64,000 nucleotides of DNA. Source: a virus. The translations under genes were made by a program, and so were the position numbers. The stretch lies in the IMG/VR virus record IMGVR_UViG_3300042892_005961, positions 147,169-211,168 of that record; one strand, given 5' to 3'. Below are positions 40,611-48,817 of the stretch, piece by piece (positions within the stretch are counted from its first letter, which is position 1; the number at the start of each line of letters is the position of its first letter). The notes beneath the pieces were generated by a model. It was given only the letters and a program-made list of their open reading frames with translations. It was not told where the DNA came from and did no database searches.

Positions 40611-42491
40611 TTATTTTTTATTGTGTAACATAATATAAGGAGTTCCTTTAACATTAACCGCTGGTTCCATGTTAAATCCTTTATTTGTAACTTCTATTTG
40701 TGATTTTATAACAAATTCATTTGTTCTAGGATTTGATCTTTCGTAATAATCTTTTTTCTCTTTATCATAAGCCTCAAGACGATTTCTTCCAGTTTCATCT
40801 CCTGTGAGATATTTTCTTAAATTCTCTGCTTGTTTGTTCATCGCATTCTCTAAAACTGAACTATAACCTCCTATAGTTTTGGCAAACTTATCTATTTCAT
40901 TACCGAAACTTGTCGGTATACCTTTTAATATTTTATCTGAAAAGTCTGTTGCATATTTTAAATTATCTTGTGCTATTTTTTCTATAGAAATAGTTCCTTT
41001 ATATCTTTCGTCATTATTCAGACCTTCATTTCTTCCAAATGAACTATCTTTTACGTTCTTAACACTTTTTAGACCTGCACCTTGCATCACATTTAATATC
41101 TGTTTAACTGTAGAAAATTGTTCTTTGGCAATTTGCTCAGGGCTCATATTCTCGAACGCCTTCCTATTTTCTTTTAACACATCTATTTGTGCTTGTGTTA
41201 ATGAATCTAATGTAACTTCTGTTTGTTTACCAAATTTATCCGATAAACTTTCAGGTATGGTAATTGACATTTTACCATCCTTCATTTGTGACATATTTGT
41301 AAGAAACTCTCTATCCTTACTATTCATATCAAACCCTTTAGCTAATAAAACGTTATTAGCTAGTATTCTTTCTTGAGCAGCAATTGCTGTTTTATTTAAA
41401 TCACCGGTTGACATACCTAATTTATCGGCCATCTCTTTTGCTCTTCTTAAATTTGCACCCGTAACTTCAAATTTTCCTTGCTCCTTATTGTATGTCGCTA
41501 AACCACCCGCAGCACCAATTAACGCATCTTGTAAACCTTCAACGTTATTTGTTGCCATATACATTAACTTAAGTGGATCATTAAAATCACCAATTGCACC
41601 ACCTAATACTTGTAAATTTGCAGTTAATTCAATTGCACTATCAGGACTCATAACTTTATCCGCAATCTTAAATACGTCATTCATATTCGTTCTAAATTCA
41701 AGAGATTTTTGTATCATTCTATTTAATCCTTGAACACCAGCCGAAAACCCATATTCGTTTAATTTACCTAAATCTTTTTGCAACATTTCTGTTGTTTTCT
41801 TTGCATTTAAACCTAAAGAAATTGACGATCTACCTGCCGTATCAATTTTTAATAAAGTATCGGCAGCACCAAATCCCACTTTTTCAAATTCACTCATTGT
41901 CTCCGACATATCTCTTAAAGAACTACCAAACGCCCTAGTTGTCACTAAAGAGTTTTCCATTGTTTTTTGAGATAATAAGTTAAATCTACCGGATTTTTCA
42001 CCCAACCCCGTAACTAATTCCCCCAAATTTTCCATATCAAACCCTAAGGTTGCTGCCATAGGAACGGTCTCTAATATGACATCTCTATATGCTCTCGATA
42101 GTTCTCCTGTAATACCTATTTTTTCATTAATAGTTGTATGTAATTGAGACTCTCTTTCTAATTGTTTGAATATTTCCTTTTCAAGTGTTAATAATGTTGT
42201 TGCAGGATTTAATAATCCCTTCATGTCAACTTTAAATTCACTACCCATTTCTGATTTTGATGAAACACTTTTTGCCATTGCATCACCGACATCTATTGGG
42301 TTTGTTAAACTTCTATATGCATTTTGTGTAGTTGATGTAGTATTTGATTGTATTGATCTTCCGTATCTAGATTGTCTACCGATCCAACTCTGTGTTGCAG
42401 GATCATTTCCACCATCATTCATATAAGCACCAACAGCAGAATTTTTATCTGCATAATTGTTTACGTAATATTCTTTATCTCTTACCGCCAT
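40611..42491 (-). CDS. Tail tape measure protein, probable
   Basis: 626 residues (T4 gp29 is 590). From residue 100 the protein is dominated by helices with Ala/Gly-rich stretches: VPMAATLGFDMENLGELVTG, then FEKVGFGAADTLLKI, then LTANLQVLGGAIGDFNDPLK and GLQDALIGAAGGLATYN. This pattern is common in tape measure proteins. It follows tail tube and a chaperone-like gene pair, the canonical position of a tape measure gene. The protein sets tail length and is ejected with DNA. No peptidase or lysozyme domain is seen. The start follows a TATTTATA box by only 3 nt. Confidence 0.75.
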   Translation of the reverse strand: MAVRDKEYYVNNYADKNSAVGAYMNDGGNDPATQSWIGRQSRYGRSIQSNTTSTTQNAYRSLTNPIDVGDAMAKSVSSKSEMGSEFKVDMKGLLNPATTLLTLEKEIFKQLERESQLHTTINEKIGITGELSRAYRDVILETVPMAATLGFDMENLGELVTGLGEKSGRFNLLSQKTMENSLVTTRAFGSSLRDMSETMSEFEKVGFGAADTLLKIDTAGRSSISLGLNAKKTTEMLQKDLGKLNEYGFSAGVQGLNRMIQKSLEFRTNMNDVFKIADKVMSPDSAIELTANLQVLGGAIGDFNDPLKLMYMATNNVEGLQDALIGAAGGLATYNKEQGKFEVTGANLRRAKEMADKLGMSTGDLNKTAIAAQERILANNVLLAKGFDMNSKDREFLTNMSQMKDGKMSITIPESLSDKFGKQTEVTLDSLTQAQIDVLKENRKAFENMSPEQIAKEQFSTVKQILNVMQGAGLKSVKNVKDSSFGRNEGLNNDERYKGTISIEKIAQDNLKYATDFSDKILKGIPTSFGNEIDKFAKTIGGYSSVLENAMNKQAENLRKYLTGDETGRNRLEAYDKEKKDYYERSNPRTNEFVIKSQIEVTNKGFNMEPAVNVKGTPYIMLHNKK

Positions 42492-42494
42492 ACC

Positions 42495-42502
42495 TATAAA
42501 TA
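42495..42502 (-). promoter_or_regulatory. TATTTATA box upstream of the tape measure gene
   Basis: Coding-strand TATTTATA directly abuts the TAG stop of the small upstream ORF and ends 3 nt before the tape measure ATG. Confidence 0.45.
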
Positions 42503-42646
42503 CTATTGAGTATTATTTTCCAACTCAATTATGTAATTTACATAATATCTACGTAAGTGAACCGGCATTGTTAATAAATCGCCGTAAGAAAACCCTTTTT
42601 TAATTAAAAATAAAATTTCGTCTAACTGTCCTTTCTTATATTCCAT
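42503..42646 (-). CDS. Small tail-assembly-chaperone-like ORF overlapping gp26-like gene
   Basis: 47 residues from the ATG at 42646 (begins MEYKKGQLDEILFLIKKGFS). The LLTMPVHLRRYYVNYIIEL end resembles C-terminal parts of phage tail assembly chaperones. The ORF overlaps the 3' end of the gp26-like gene by 11 bp in the +1 frame and lies immediately before the tape measure gene, the same arrangement as lambda G-T. It may be translated alone by coupling or as a frameshift fusion. Real-gene status rests on family feel, the overlap and the lack of any other gene in this gap. Confidence 0.7.
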   Translation of the reverse strand: MEYKKGQLDEILFLIKKGFSYGDLLTMPVHLRRYYVNYIIELENNTQ

Positions 42647-43385
42647 AGAAAGGGCGAAAAAACTCTACCCCAAATCCAATTCTAACTTGGACATCTTCTC
42701 CTGATGGGGTTCTTACTGTTTGGGTTAAATCTAACCCGGGTTTATTATCTTTTACAAATTTCCTAAAATCTTGTGAATCTTTAATTGGCATGGTTTCAAT
42801 AAAACCTCTAATTTTTAACGCATCTCTCACTCCACCAACAGATTTAATCATCATCTCAAGTTGTTTGGTTATAACAGGTGCAACACCATTACCATTCCAA
42901 CTCTCTTTAATTTTTTCAATTTCATCTTCTTGTTTTTGTGTTAAAAACTTGAACGTGATTTCTGTTTTACTTTTTTCTAAATAATGACCGTATTCTCCGT
43001 TTGTATCTTCTACTAAATTAAAATCTTTTATTTTTAATGAACCTAAATCTACCTCAACGGTAAATTCATTTCCAGTTTTATCGTCAGTAATTGTTAAATT
43101 ATAATCAGAACCAAATGCCGTATTTCTTAAAAATATTAAAATTGCTTGTCTATCTTCCTCAACAATTTCTTCTATGTTTAAATCTTTATCTAAAATTTTT
43201 CTTTTTAAAAGTTCAGTAATAACGGTATTTGTATTTAAAAAACTTGGGGATGATAAAATGTTCTCATCTGAAGCCGTTAAATAAGCCACTCTTACCGATT
43301 TTTTCTTATTCGTATAATGAATACCTTTACTTGGTAATTCTATTACATCATAGGCGATCGCCGGGTCAATTCTAGTTTCTTCCAT
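42636..43385 (-). CDS. T4 gp26-like baseplate/tail assembly protein
   Basis: 249 residues (T4 gp26 is 208). The opening (YDVIELPSKGIHYTNKKKSV, then RVAYLTASDENILSSPSFL and ELLKRKILD) is characteristic of the T4 gp26 / T4_baseplate family, followed by FLRNTAFGSDYNLTITDD. The protein is needed for hub or tail assembly. It sits between the tube terminator and the small chaperone-like ORF, which overlaps its last codons. A TTTTTTC run lies about nine nt before the small ORF's ATG and could permit slippage. No TATTTATA box precedes this gene. Confidence 0.8.
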   Translation of the reverse strand: MEETRIDPAIAYDVIELPSKGIHYTNKKKSVRVAYLTASDENILSSPSFLNTNTVITELLKRKILDKDLNIEEIVEEDRQAILIFLRNTAFGSDYNLTITDDKTGNEFTVEVDLGSLKIKDFNLVEDTNGEYGHYLEKSKTEITFKFLTQKQEDEIEKIKESWNGNGVAPVITKQLEMMIKSVGGVRDALKIRGFIETMPIKDSQDFRKFVKDNKPGLDLTQTVRTPSGEDVQVRIGFGVEFFRPFYGI

Positions 43386-43436
43386 AATACTATAATTTAC
43401 TTAATAACTACTTCAAAGTAAAGTTTTTAAAAAAGA

Positions 43437-43467
43437 AAAACCGATAATCTTTTGAACTATCGGTTTT
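43437..43467 (-). terminator. Rho-independent terminator after tail tube gene
   Basis: A 10-bp perfect stem (AAAACCGATA / TATCGGTTTT) with an 11-nt loop, followed on the minus strand by a T-rich run (TCTTTTTT). It lies 22 bp past the tube gene's stop codon and should confine tube overexpression to its own transcript. Confidence 0.9.
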
Positions 43468-43488
43468 CGTATATGAAAATCTGTAATA

Positions 43489-43977
43489 TTAGTATATTAA
43501 AATACATCTATCCATTCTCAAAGAACATGTAATATTAGCTAATTCATCTCTGTTATAGTCTAATTCACCAAAGTTCAAGTCAGTTAAAAAACAGTTTTCT
43601 AATAACCATTTTTCAACTACTACTCCTGTTGGGTCTAACATCTCCAATTCAATATCCTTTTTATAACCTGCAGCATAACCCATACGACCTGTTACAGATT
43701 CAGCATGTAAACGGAACCATTCCATTAAAGCTTGAGAAGCTGAAGGTCCAATTGGATCTCTAAAAGTCATTTTAATTTCATTCCACTCAAATCTACCTGC
43801 AACATATGTTGATGTGTTCAGGAAAGGAATTGCAACTGAATTGATTTTAGCACTTGGTCTTGACGCGGCAGATACATACCATTCGTTTATACCCAAAGAT
43901 GAGTTGAATCTTACGATAAATCGGTTGACCCTTTTCGGTTCGTAAGGTGTCGGCATTTTCATTAATAAATCGGCCAT
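43489..43977 (-). CDS. Tail tube protein, T4 gp19-like
   Basis: 162 residues, matching T4 gp19 (163). Family landmarks are NRFIVRFNSSLGINEWYVSA, RPSAKINSVAIPF, FEWNEIKMTFRDPIGPSASQ, then MEWFRLHAESVTGRMGYAAG and the C-terminal LTDLNFGELDYNRDE. It polymerises into the inner tube of the contractile tail. The gene has its own leader of 321 bp and a terminator, as expected for a very abundant protein. The order sheath then tube matches T4 18-19. Confidence 0.94.
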   Translation of the reverse strand: MADLLMKMPTPYEPKRVNRFIVRFNSSLGINEWYVSAASRPSAKINSVAIPFLNTSTYVAGRFEWNEIKMTFRDPIGPSASQALMEWFRLHAESVTGRMGYAAGYKKDIELEMLDPTGVVVEKWLLENCFLTDLNFGELDYNRDELANITCSLRMDRCILIY

Positions 43978-44016
43978 ATTGTGTGTTTGTTAAGTTTTGT
44001 TAGTTATTTACTTTCT

Positions 44017-44024
44017 AATAAATA
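44017..44024 (-). promoter_or_regulatory. TATTTATT variant box in tube leader
   Basis: Coding-strand TATTTATT, 39 nt before the tube ATG. Two further TATTTATT-like strings lie upstream. Candidate late promoter element. Confidence 0.4.
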
Positions 44025-44114
44025 TATCCAAAAGGAAAATAATTTTATTTTGAATTAATTATCTCAAAAAGGTTGTTTATGTCAATTATTTTTCGTAGTT
44101 TTTTACAGGCCCCA

Positions 44115-44190
44115 GTATCTAGTTCCAGTTTAATACTCTACTTTAATAAATAATATATCATTAATAAATACTAGTGTATCTAGTTCCAGT
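44115..44190. repeat. Pair of 15-bp direct repeats
   Basis: GTATCTAGTTCCAGT occurs at 44115-44129 and again at 44176-44190, starts 61 bp apart. The pair is bracketed by CCCAG (44111-44115) and CTGGG (44194-44198). It could be paired protein-binding sites or a recombination remnant. Confidence 0.8.
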
Positions 44191-44228
44191 ATTCTGGGTA
44201 AAGTATAATTATTTTTTTGTTATACATA

Positions 44229-44244
44229 TGTTCCACGTGGAGCA
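44229..44244. promoter_or_regulatory. parS-like palindrome
   Basis: TGTTCCACGTGGAGCA differs at one position from the palindromic parS consensus TGTTNCACGTGNAACA bound by chromosomal ParB proteins. It contains a perfect 10-bp palindrome TCCACGTGGA. It lies between the sheath terminator and the direct repeats. No parA or parB gene was seen in the window, so any binder would be the host's or encoded elsewhere. Confidence 0.45.
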
Positions 44245-44250
44245 TTAAAA

Positions 44251-44274
44251 AAGGGCACCATTTCTGATACCCTT
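44251..44274 (-). terminator. Rho-independent terminator after tail sheath gene
   Basis: A 9-bp stem with two G-T pairs (AAGGGTATC / GGTGCCCTT) and a 6-nt loop on the minus strand, followed by a run of T. It lies 25 bp past the sheath stop. Confidence 0.85.
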
Positions 44275-44298
44275 CTTATTTTTATATCTCCTTTTAGA

Positions 44299-47283
44299 TT
44301 AGATATTTTCAAATGAAGCTCCTGTTGGTGTAATAATGAATTCCACATCGATATATTCAAGAGAACGAGTTGGTTTAATGTAAATCTTACCTCTCATTGT
44401 GTTTGCGTCGATATCCTCAGGATCGTTAGAAACTGTTACACGGAAGTCATACAAACCTCTTTCTTTCTTAATTGCGTCCAAGATAGGGTTTACCAATCTT
44501 AAGAATTCATTTCTTACTTGGTCATCGTTTTGTTCAAACAATAATCTTACAGAAACTGCAGAAATTAACTTTCTTGCTCTTAATAACAATCTTCTTACGT
44601 TGATTCTATCTAAAGCGGATTCTCTAACTTGTAACGTTTTGTTACCCCAAATAATAGTACCTGTATCAGAGAATGTAGCGATTGGGTTAATTCTGTTCTT
44701 ATATAATACGTCTCTATCATCTAAAGTCAATTTTTTAGTTGCTTTGATCGCATTTACTAAACCTCTACTATAACCCGCAACCGCGAACCAAGGATAAGAC
44801 ACGTTGTCAGTTAAGGCAATGTTCTTTACAACCTCACCTGTTGGTGGGATATATAATTGAGTTGCATTATCTGTATCTCTTACTTGAATCCAAGGCCAAT
44901 ATGTTGCAGAATAGTTAGAATCTATACCCGCGTCATCTAAAGCAGATACAATAGAATCTGTTGCAGTTGCCCCTGTGATATTTGGTGAGTTCATAATATA
45001 TAATGAATCAGCTCTTTCAGTTTCAATCATATCAATCGCTTGATTAACTAATGAACTATGATCTTGGAAGTTAATACCAGGTGTTGCAAATACGTTAATA
45101 TCTACAGCTTCAGGATTTGAATACGTCTCAATACCTTGTAAGTAAGCGTAATAGTCAGAATTACCTACTGAATCACTAAACACTCCTCCGGGGGTTGTAT
45201 GTCCTAACTTATAGATAGATTTACCAAAAATATAACGATCGTCGTTAGTTCTTATTGATCTATATATATCCCAACCATCCCTACCTCCATAAACTGCAAA
45301 AGTGAATTTACGGAAATTAATATTAGTTAATTTATTATTACCATTATTATTAAGCTCATCTTGACCTTCTAAATCATATGGTGTTGTTTGGAAAGTTGTT
45401 GTTCCAGTAATTGTGGAGGCGTTTACAGACAAATGGAAACCAAATGTTTCTGTTGTTGCCATCTCACCTTTATATTTTAATAAATCTCTATCGAATCCAA
45501 CAGCGTCAGATAAACCTAACATAACTTTTCTTACCTTATCTCCACCTTCAATATTAGGTGAACCATTCACATCGTAAGTTTCAACATCACCCGCATCGTT
45601 ATATTTTGTTTTGAATATTACATTACCTAATCCCATATTAATTCCTGATACAGTACCAAAGTTTTTGTTGTTTGCAAAACCTCTAAAACCAGCAGGAATA
45701 GCATCTACAGGTGCTCCGTCCGCCATAACCAACATAATTCTTTTAGAAACTAACGCGTATTCACCATCAGATGTACCGATTTTCTTACCTATATAACCTG
45801 GAGTATCTGGATTCATAGAACATCTTGAATATTTTTCAAGAGCTACTTGATTCTCATCAGTATCGTTAAAATCACGAACCACTAAATCAAACTCCATAGT
45901 TTCTAAATTAATATTTTGAATATTGATTTTTACTTCAAAGTTAGCAGCCTCTCCGTCGGAGATTGTAATAACTTGAAATAAATCAGCAACATTACCACCA
46001 CGAACTTCAGAAACAACCATCGGTGAAATTGTTGTATCCCATGGTTTTAAGTAATTATATGAATTAGAATCTTCTTCTGATTCATATGAAACGTCCATAG
46101 AAATACCTCTTACTAATCCTCTTTCAAAGGCGGTTCCTAAATAATTAGGATATGATTCATGTACATATACCGGATAGTCACCTTTATCTTTATCAAATAC
46201 ATCAGTTCCTAAAACTTTAGAAATATATTTTGATGATGATCGATTTAATGAACAAACAAATTGTTTAACTCCACTTGTCGTACCTGTTACGTTGATTGAA
46301 AACTCACCCATTGGGTTTGTATTCATATCAGATCCCGTAACACCTGATAATATGAATTTATTATCATCCTTAACTTCATGTATTAATGTTTGTCCGCTAT
46401 ATATACCTCTTGATCTTATTGCTGCAACCACTACATTATGGTATTCATCGGCTAAAAGTGCTTCCCAATCAAATTGAGTAATTGACCATTTGTTAGTTGA
46501 ATTTGTAAATGTGAATAAATAAGAATAAATACCATTTACACCGTCACCGTCTGGAGGAGTGACCAAACCATCAGATTGGTGATGCATTGTATTCCACCAT
46601 TCTTTTGTATTATTACTATTACTATATTTTTCTCCAGATAATGGAGATACTAATTCTGTACCATTTCCAACAATTGCACTATCTTCTGTTCCTTCCGTAT
46701 TTCTTCCTATCCAAAAATATTCATTAGTTGATCCGGTAGTTGAACCTTCATAATCACCGTAATTATCTTTTAAATATGTTACAATATCAGTACCATCAAC
46801 AGATGTTACACCTGACAAATGAGCAATAATTTCATTTAATGAATTTATTGAAGATCCGGTTTCTGTTGTTGTAATTCCTGTTGTTGTAATTGTTACACTA
46901 CCAACTTCATTAGTTACGCCAGAATACCCTTCTAAAATTACACCACCTACGGTTTTAATACCGAATGTTTTATATGGTCTATAACCTGTAAGACCCAATA
47001 CTCTCGTTACGAATAATTGATTAGATTCTTGTAAATATGATTTTGCAACATATCCTAATTCATATTTTGGATTACCGTCACTGAACTTTTCAGGTGAAGT
47101 AGATCCAAAATACAATTTGAATTCGTCAAAATTTGAAATTAAAATAGGTTCGAAAGCTGGACCTTTTAAAGTCTCACCAGCTAAACCTAATGTTGTAACA
47201 CCTACACTCTGTGCTACAAATGTTAAATCGAGCTCGGATGTATAGACACCTGGAGACACGAAAACTCTGTTATTACTTGCCAT
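44299..47283 (-). CDS. Tail sheath protein, T4 gp18-like
   Basis: 994 residues against 659 in T4. The N-terminus (VFVSPGVYTSELDLTF, then GVTTLGLAGETLKGPAFEPI) and the C-terminal third (ESALDRINVRRLLLRARKLI, then LFEQNDDQVRNEFLRLVNPI and a final strand ending in ITPTGASFENI) are textbook sheath. These parts form the conserved core whose contraction drives the tube through the envelope. The extra about 330 residues lie in the middle, probably as surface-exposed domains. The leader carries a TATTTATA box 37 nt upstream, and a terminator follows the stop. Confidence 0.94.
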   Translation of the reverse strand: MASNNRVFVSPGVYTSELDLTFVAQSVGVTTLGLAGETLKGPAFEPILISNFDEFKLYFGSTSPEKFSDGNPKYELGYVAKSYLQESNQLFVTRVLGLTGYRPYKTFGIKTVGGVILEGYSGVTNEVGSVTITTTGITTTETGSSINSLNEIIAHLSGVTSVDGTDIVTYLKDNYGDYEGSTTGSTNEYFWIGRNTEGTEDSAIVGNGTELVSPLSGEKYSNSNNTKEWWNTMHHQSDGLVTPPDGDGVNGIYSYLFTFTNSTNKWSITQFDWEALLADEYHNVVVAAIRSRGIYSGQTLIHEVKDDNKFILSGVTGSDMNTNPMGEFSINVTGTTSGVKQFVCSLNRSSSKYISKVLGTDVFDKDKGDYPVYVHESYPNYLGTAFERGLVRGISMDVSYESEEDSNSYNYLKPWDTTISPMVVSEVRGGNVADLFQVITISDGEAANFEVKINIQNINLETMEFDLVVRDFNDTDENQVALEKYSRCSMNPDTPGYIGKKIGTSDGEYALVSKRIMLVMADGAPVDAIPAGFRGFANNKNFGTVSGINMGLGNVIFKTKYNDAGDVETYDVNGSPNIEGGDKVRKVMLGLSDAVGFDRDLLKYKGEMATTETFGFHLSVNASTITGTTTFQTTPYDLEGQDELNNNGNNKLTNINFRKFTFAVYGGRDGWDIYRSIRTNDDRYIFGKSIYKLGHTTPGGVFSDSVGNSDYYAYLQGIETYSNPEAVDINVFATPGINFQDHSSLVNQAIDMIETERADSLYIMNSPNITGATATDSIVSALDDAGIDSNYSATYWPWIQVRDTDNATQLYIPPTGEVVKNIALTDNVSYPWFAVAGYSRGLVNAIKATKKLTLDDRDVLYKNRINPIATFSDTGTIIWGNKTLQVRESALDRINVRRLLLRARKLISAVSVRLLFEQNDDQVRNEFLRLVNPILDAIKKERGLYDFRVTVSNDPEDIDANTMRGKIYIKPTRSLEYIDVEFIITPTGASFENI

Positions 47284-47320
47284 TGATTTTTGTTTGGTTA
47301 ATTAATTTTATTACTTATCT

Positions 47321-47328
47321 TATAAATA
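47321..47328 (-). promoter_or_regulatory. TATTTATA box in tail sheath leader
   Basis: Coding-strand TATTTATA, 37 nt before the sheath ATG, in the divergent region shared with the small plus-strand gene at 47399. Candidate late promoter element. Confidence 0.5.
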
Positions 47329-47398
47329 TCTTTGTTTTTATCAAAGATTTCCCAACTTTTCTTAAAAAGATAGTTATTTATCTTTTAATATCTTTTAT

Positions 47399-47557
47399 AT
47401 GGAAAACACTCAAAAAAACGTTAAAATAAGTGGGAAACACCACGAAATGTTAAAAAATTACTGTGATAAAAATGGTTTAAAAATCTATAAAGTTTTAGAA
47501 AAACACATAGAAGAACTTTGTAAACCTAAAAAGAAGGACATATACGGGGATGATTAA
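47399..47557 (+). CDS. Small ribbon-helix-helix-like protein
   Basis: 52 residues on the plus strand. The layout is a short strand (QKNVKISGKHHEMLKNYCDK) followed by NGLKIYKVLEKHIEELCK and a charged tail (PKKKDIYGDD). Strand-helix-helix layout with Lys-Val-Lys-Ile followed by two helices fits small MetJ/Arc-type DNA-binding proteins of phages and plasmids. It diverges from the sheath gene and converges on the 420-residue gp15-like gene, whose stop codon it overlaps by 4 bp. A weak TTATTTATC string lies about 17 nt before its ATG. A regulator of tail gene transcription is possible (inference). Confidence 0.6.
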   Translation: MENTQKNVKISGKHHEMLKNYCDKNGLKIYKVLEKHIEELCKPKKKDIYGDD

Positions 47558-48816
47558 TAAAGATAAACAAAATCTAAAGTGGCACCGAATACAGGAGCAC
47601 TTGTTAGTGTTATTTGTTTTTGTCCTGTTATTTCATATCCCTCATCACTAAATTCAATAAGTCCATTTGTGGTAACACTAATAACACTATTAATCTTTTC
47701 TTGTAGATCAAAAACTAAGTTGACTCCATTGAAATTAAAACTTTCACGACCAACCTGTAATTCATTACCGTTTTGGTCATACATTTTGTTATTTCTACCT
47801 TTATAGTAACTTACAACAATTACATCACCTTGTAATGGGGTTCCGCTAAAATTTATGTTTGATAATCCCCCAAAATGAGAATGTGAATAATGTACGTCTT
47901 TTTCCTGTACAATTCCATTAATTGATACGTTAAATAAAACTGTTATATTCTCACCTACACTATATATTGTACTAGTACCATTTGATATTAATGTGGCTAA
48001 CGTTATATCAATTGTTTTAGATATATATTTTTTAGTTAAACTACCTCCACCTTTCATCGATTCATTTACGATAAAAGCTCGACTAATAGCTGGTTTAACC
48101 TCGAATTCATCACTATCAATTAAAAACCCTAACATAGTACATTTATATGTTTGCATATAAAATCTACGACCATCAATTGTTTCCATAGGTGTATTGTCTT
48201 CTATTGTGTCTAAAACAATTGGAATATAATGACCTTTAACTTGAGTGTAATCTTGTCTAGATGAAAAATTTTGTAAAACTAATTTATTAAATTTATTTAA
48301 ATCTCTAAACTTATTACAAACAATAGTAATATCATATGTAATATCACATGGAATCGGTTGTGGTATTTTATAAATGTCCGCTCCCATAGAATTACCATTC
48401 CAAGTTGGAACTGTTGCATAATGAAACTGATGTCTATCAGGAATAGTTCTTTGTATTGACGGGTTTGTACCAAACTGTACGTCAGGTTTTCTAATGATTG
48501 TAATAAATGGTAATTTTACATTACCGTCAGAATCTGAAAATTCCCAATTGTTTGAAAATTCACCCCATCTTTGAATTGTTAATATTTTATCAATAACAGG
48601 TATTTGTACACCATCAGAAACAACTTTAAATGTATTTTTTACATAATCCAACATACCCCTATCCAAATCATCATGTAAAATAGAGTCAGGTAAAAAAGAA
48701 TCGGATTTTGTAATCATATCCAATAACTCCTCTCTTCTTTTTAATATACCTTCACCTTGGTAAGTATCCTTACCACCGTAAACGTTGATCATGTTTTTTC
48801 TTTTAGGTATTCCCAT
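47554..48816 (-). CDS. Tail sheath terminator / stabiliser, T4 gp15-like
   Basis: 420 residues from the ATG at 48816 (MGIPKRKNMINVYGG). The frame extends to 48855 inside the upstream gene, but the inner ATG lies one base after that gene's stop and is preferred. The central run LPFITIIRKPDVQFGTNP, then QPIPCDITYDITIVCNKFRD and LNKFNKLVLQNFSSRQDYTQ fits T4 gp15 and relatives (Pro-x-Pro-Cys/Tyr-x-Ile-x-Tyr-x-Leu followed by a helix and Phe-x-x-Arg). Gp15 caps the tail and joins it to the neck. T4 gp15 is 272 residues; the extra C-terminal about 150 residues are beta-type. Position next to sheath agrees. Confidence 0.72.
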   Translation of the reverse strand: MGIPKRKNMINVYGGKDTYQGEGILKRREELLDMITKSDSFLPDSILHDDLDRGMLDYVKNTFKVVSDGVQIPVIDKILTIQRWGEFSNNWEFSDSDGNVKLPFITIIRKPDVQFGTNPSIQRTIPDRHQFHYATVPTWNGNSMGADIYKIPQPIPCDITYDITIVCNKFRDLNKFNKLVLQNFSSRQDYTQVKGHYIPIVLDTIEDNTPMETIDGRRFYMQTYKCTMLGFLIDSDEFEVKPAISRAFIVNESMKGGGSLTKKYISKTIDITLATLISNGTSTIYSVGENITVLFNVSINGIVQEKDVHYSHSHFGGLSNINFSGTPLQGDVIVVSYYKGRNNKMYDQNGNELQVGRESFNFNGVNLVFDLQEKINSVISVTTNGLIEFSDEGYEITGQKQITLTSAPVFGATLDFVYLY

Positions 48817-48817
48817 A

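Larger units (their letters stand above)
43978..44298. promoter_or_regulatory. 321-bp intergenic region between sheath and tube genes
   Basis: This is the only gene-free stretch above 300 bp. From the sheath side it holds a terminator (44251-44274), a parS-like palindrome (44229-44244) and two 15-bp direct repeats, at 44115-44129 and 44176-44190. Several TATTTATT-type boxes on the minus strand follow (near 44143-44150, 44163-44170 and 44017-44024), then a long A/T-rich leader to the tube ATG. No ORF longer than about 13 codons with an ATG was found on the minus strand near the sheath end. Confidence 0.7.

Noticed and set aside
42640-42685. -1 frameshift at the T6 run in the gp26-like gene
   Set aside because: The small downstream ORF is in the +1 frame, and the zero-frame phasing of the T run does not form an X-XXY-YYZ heptamer.
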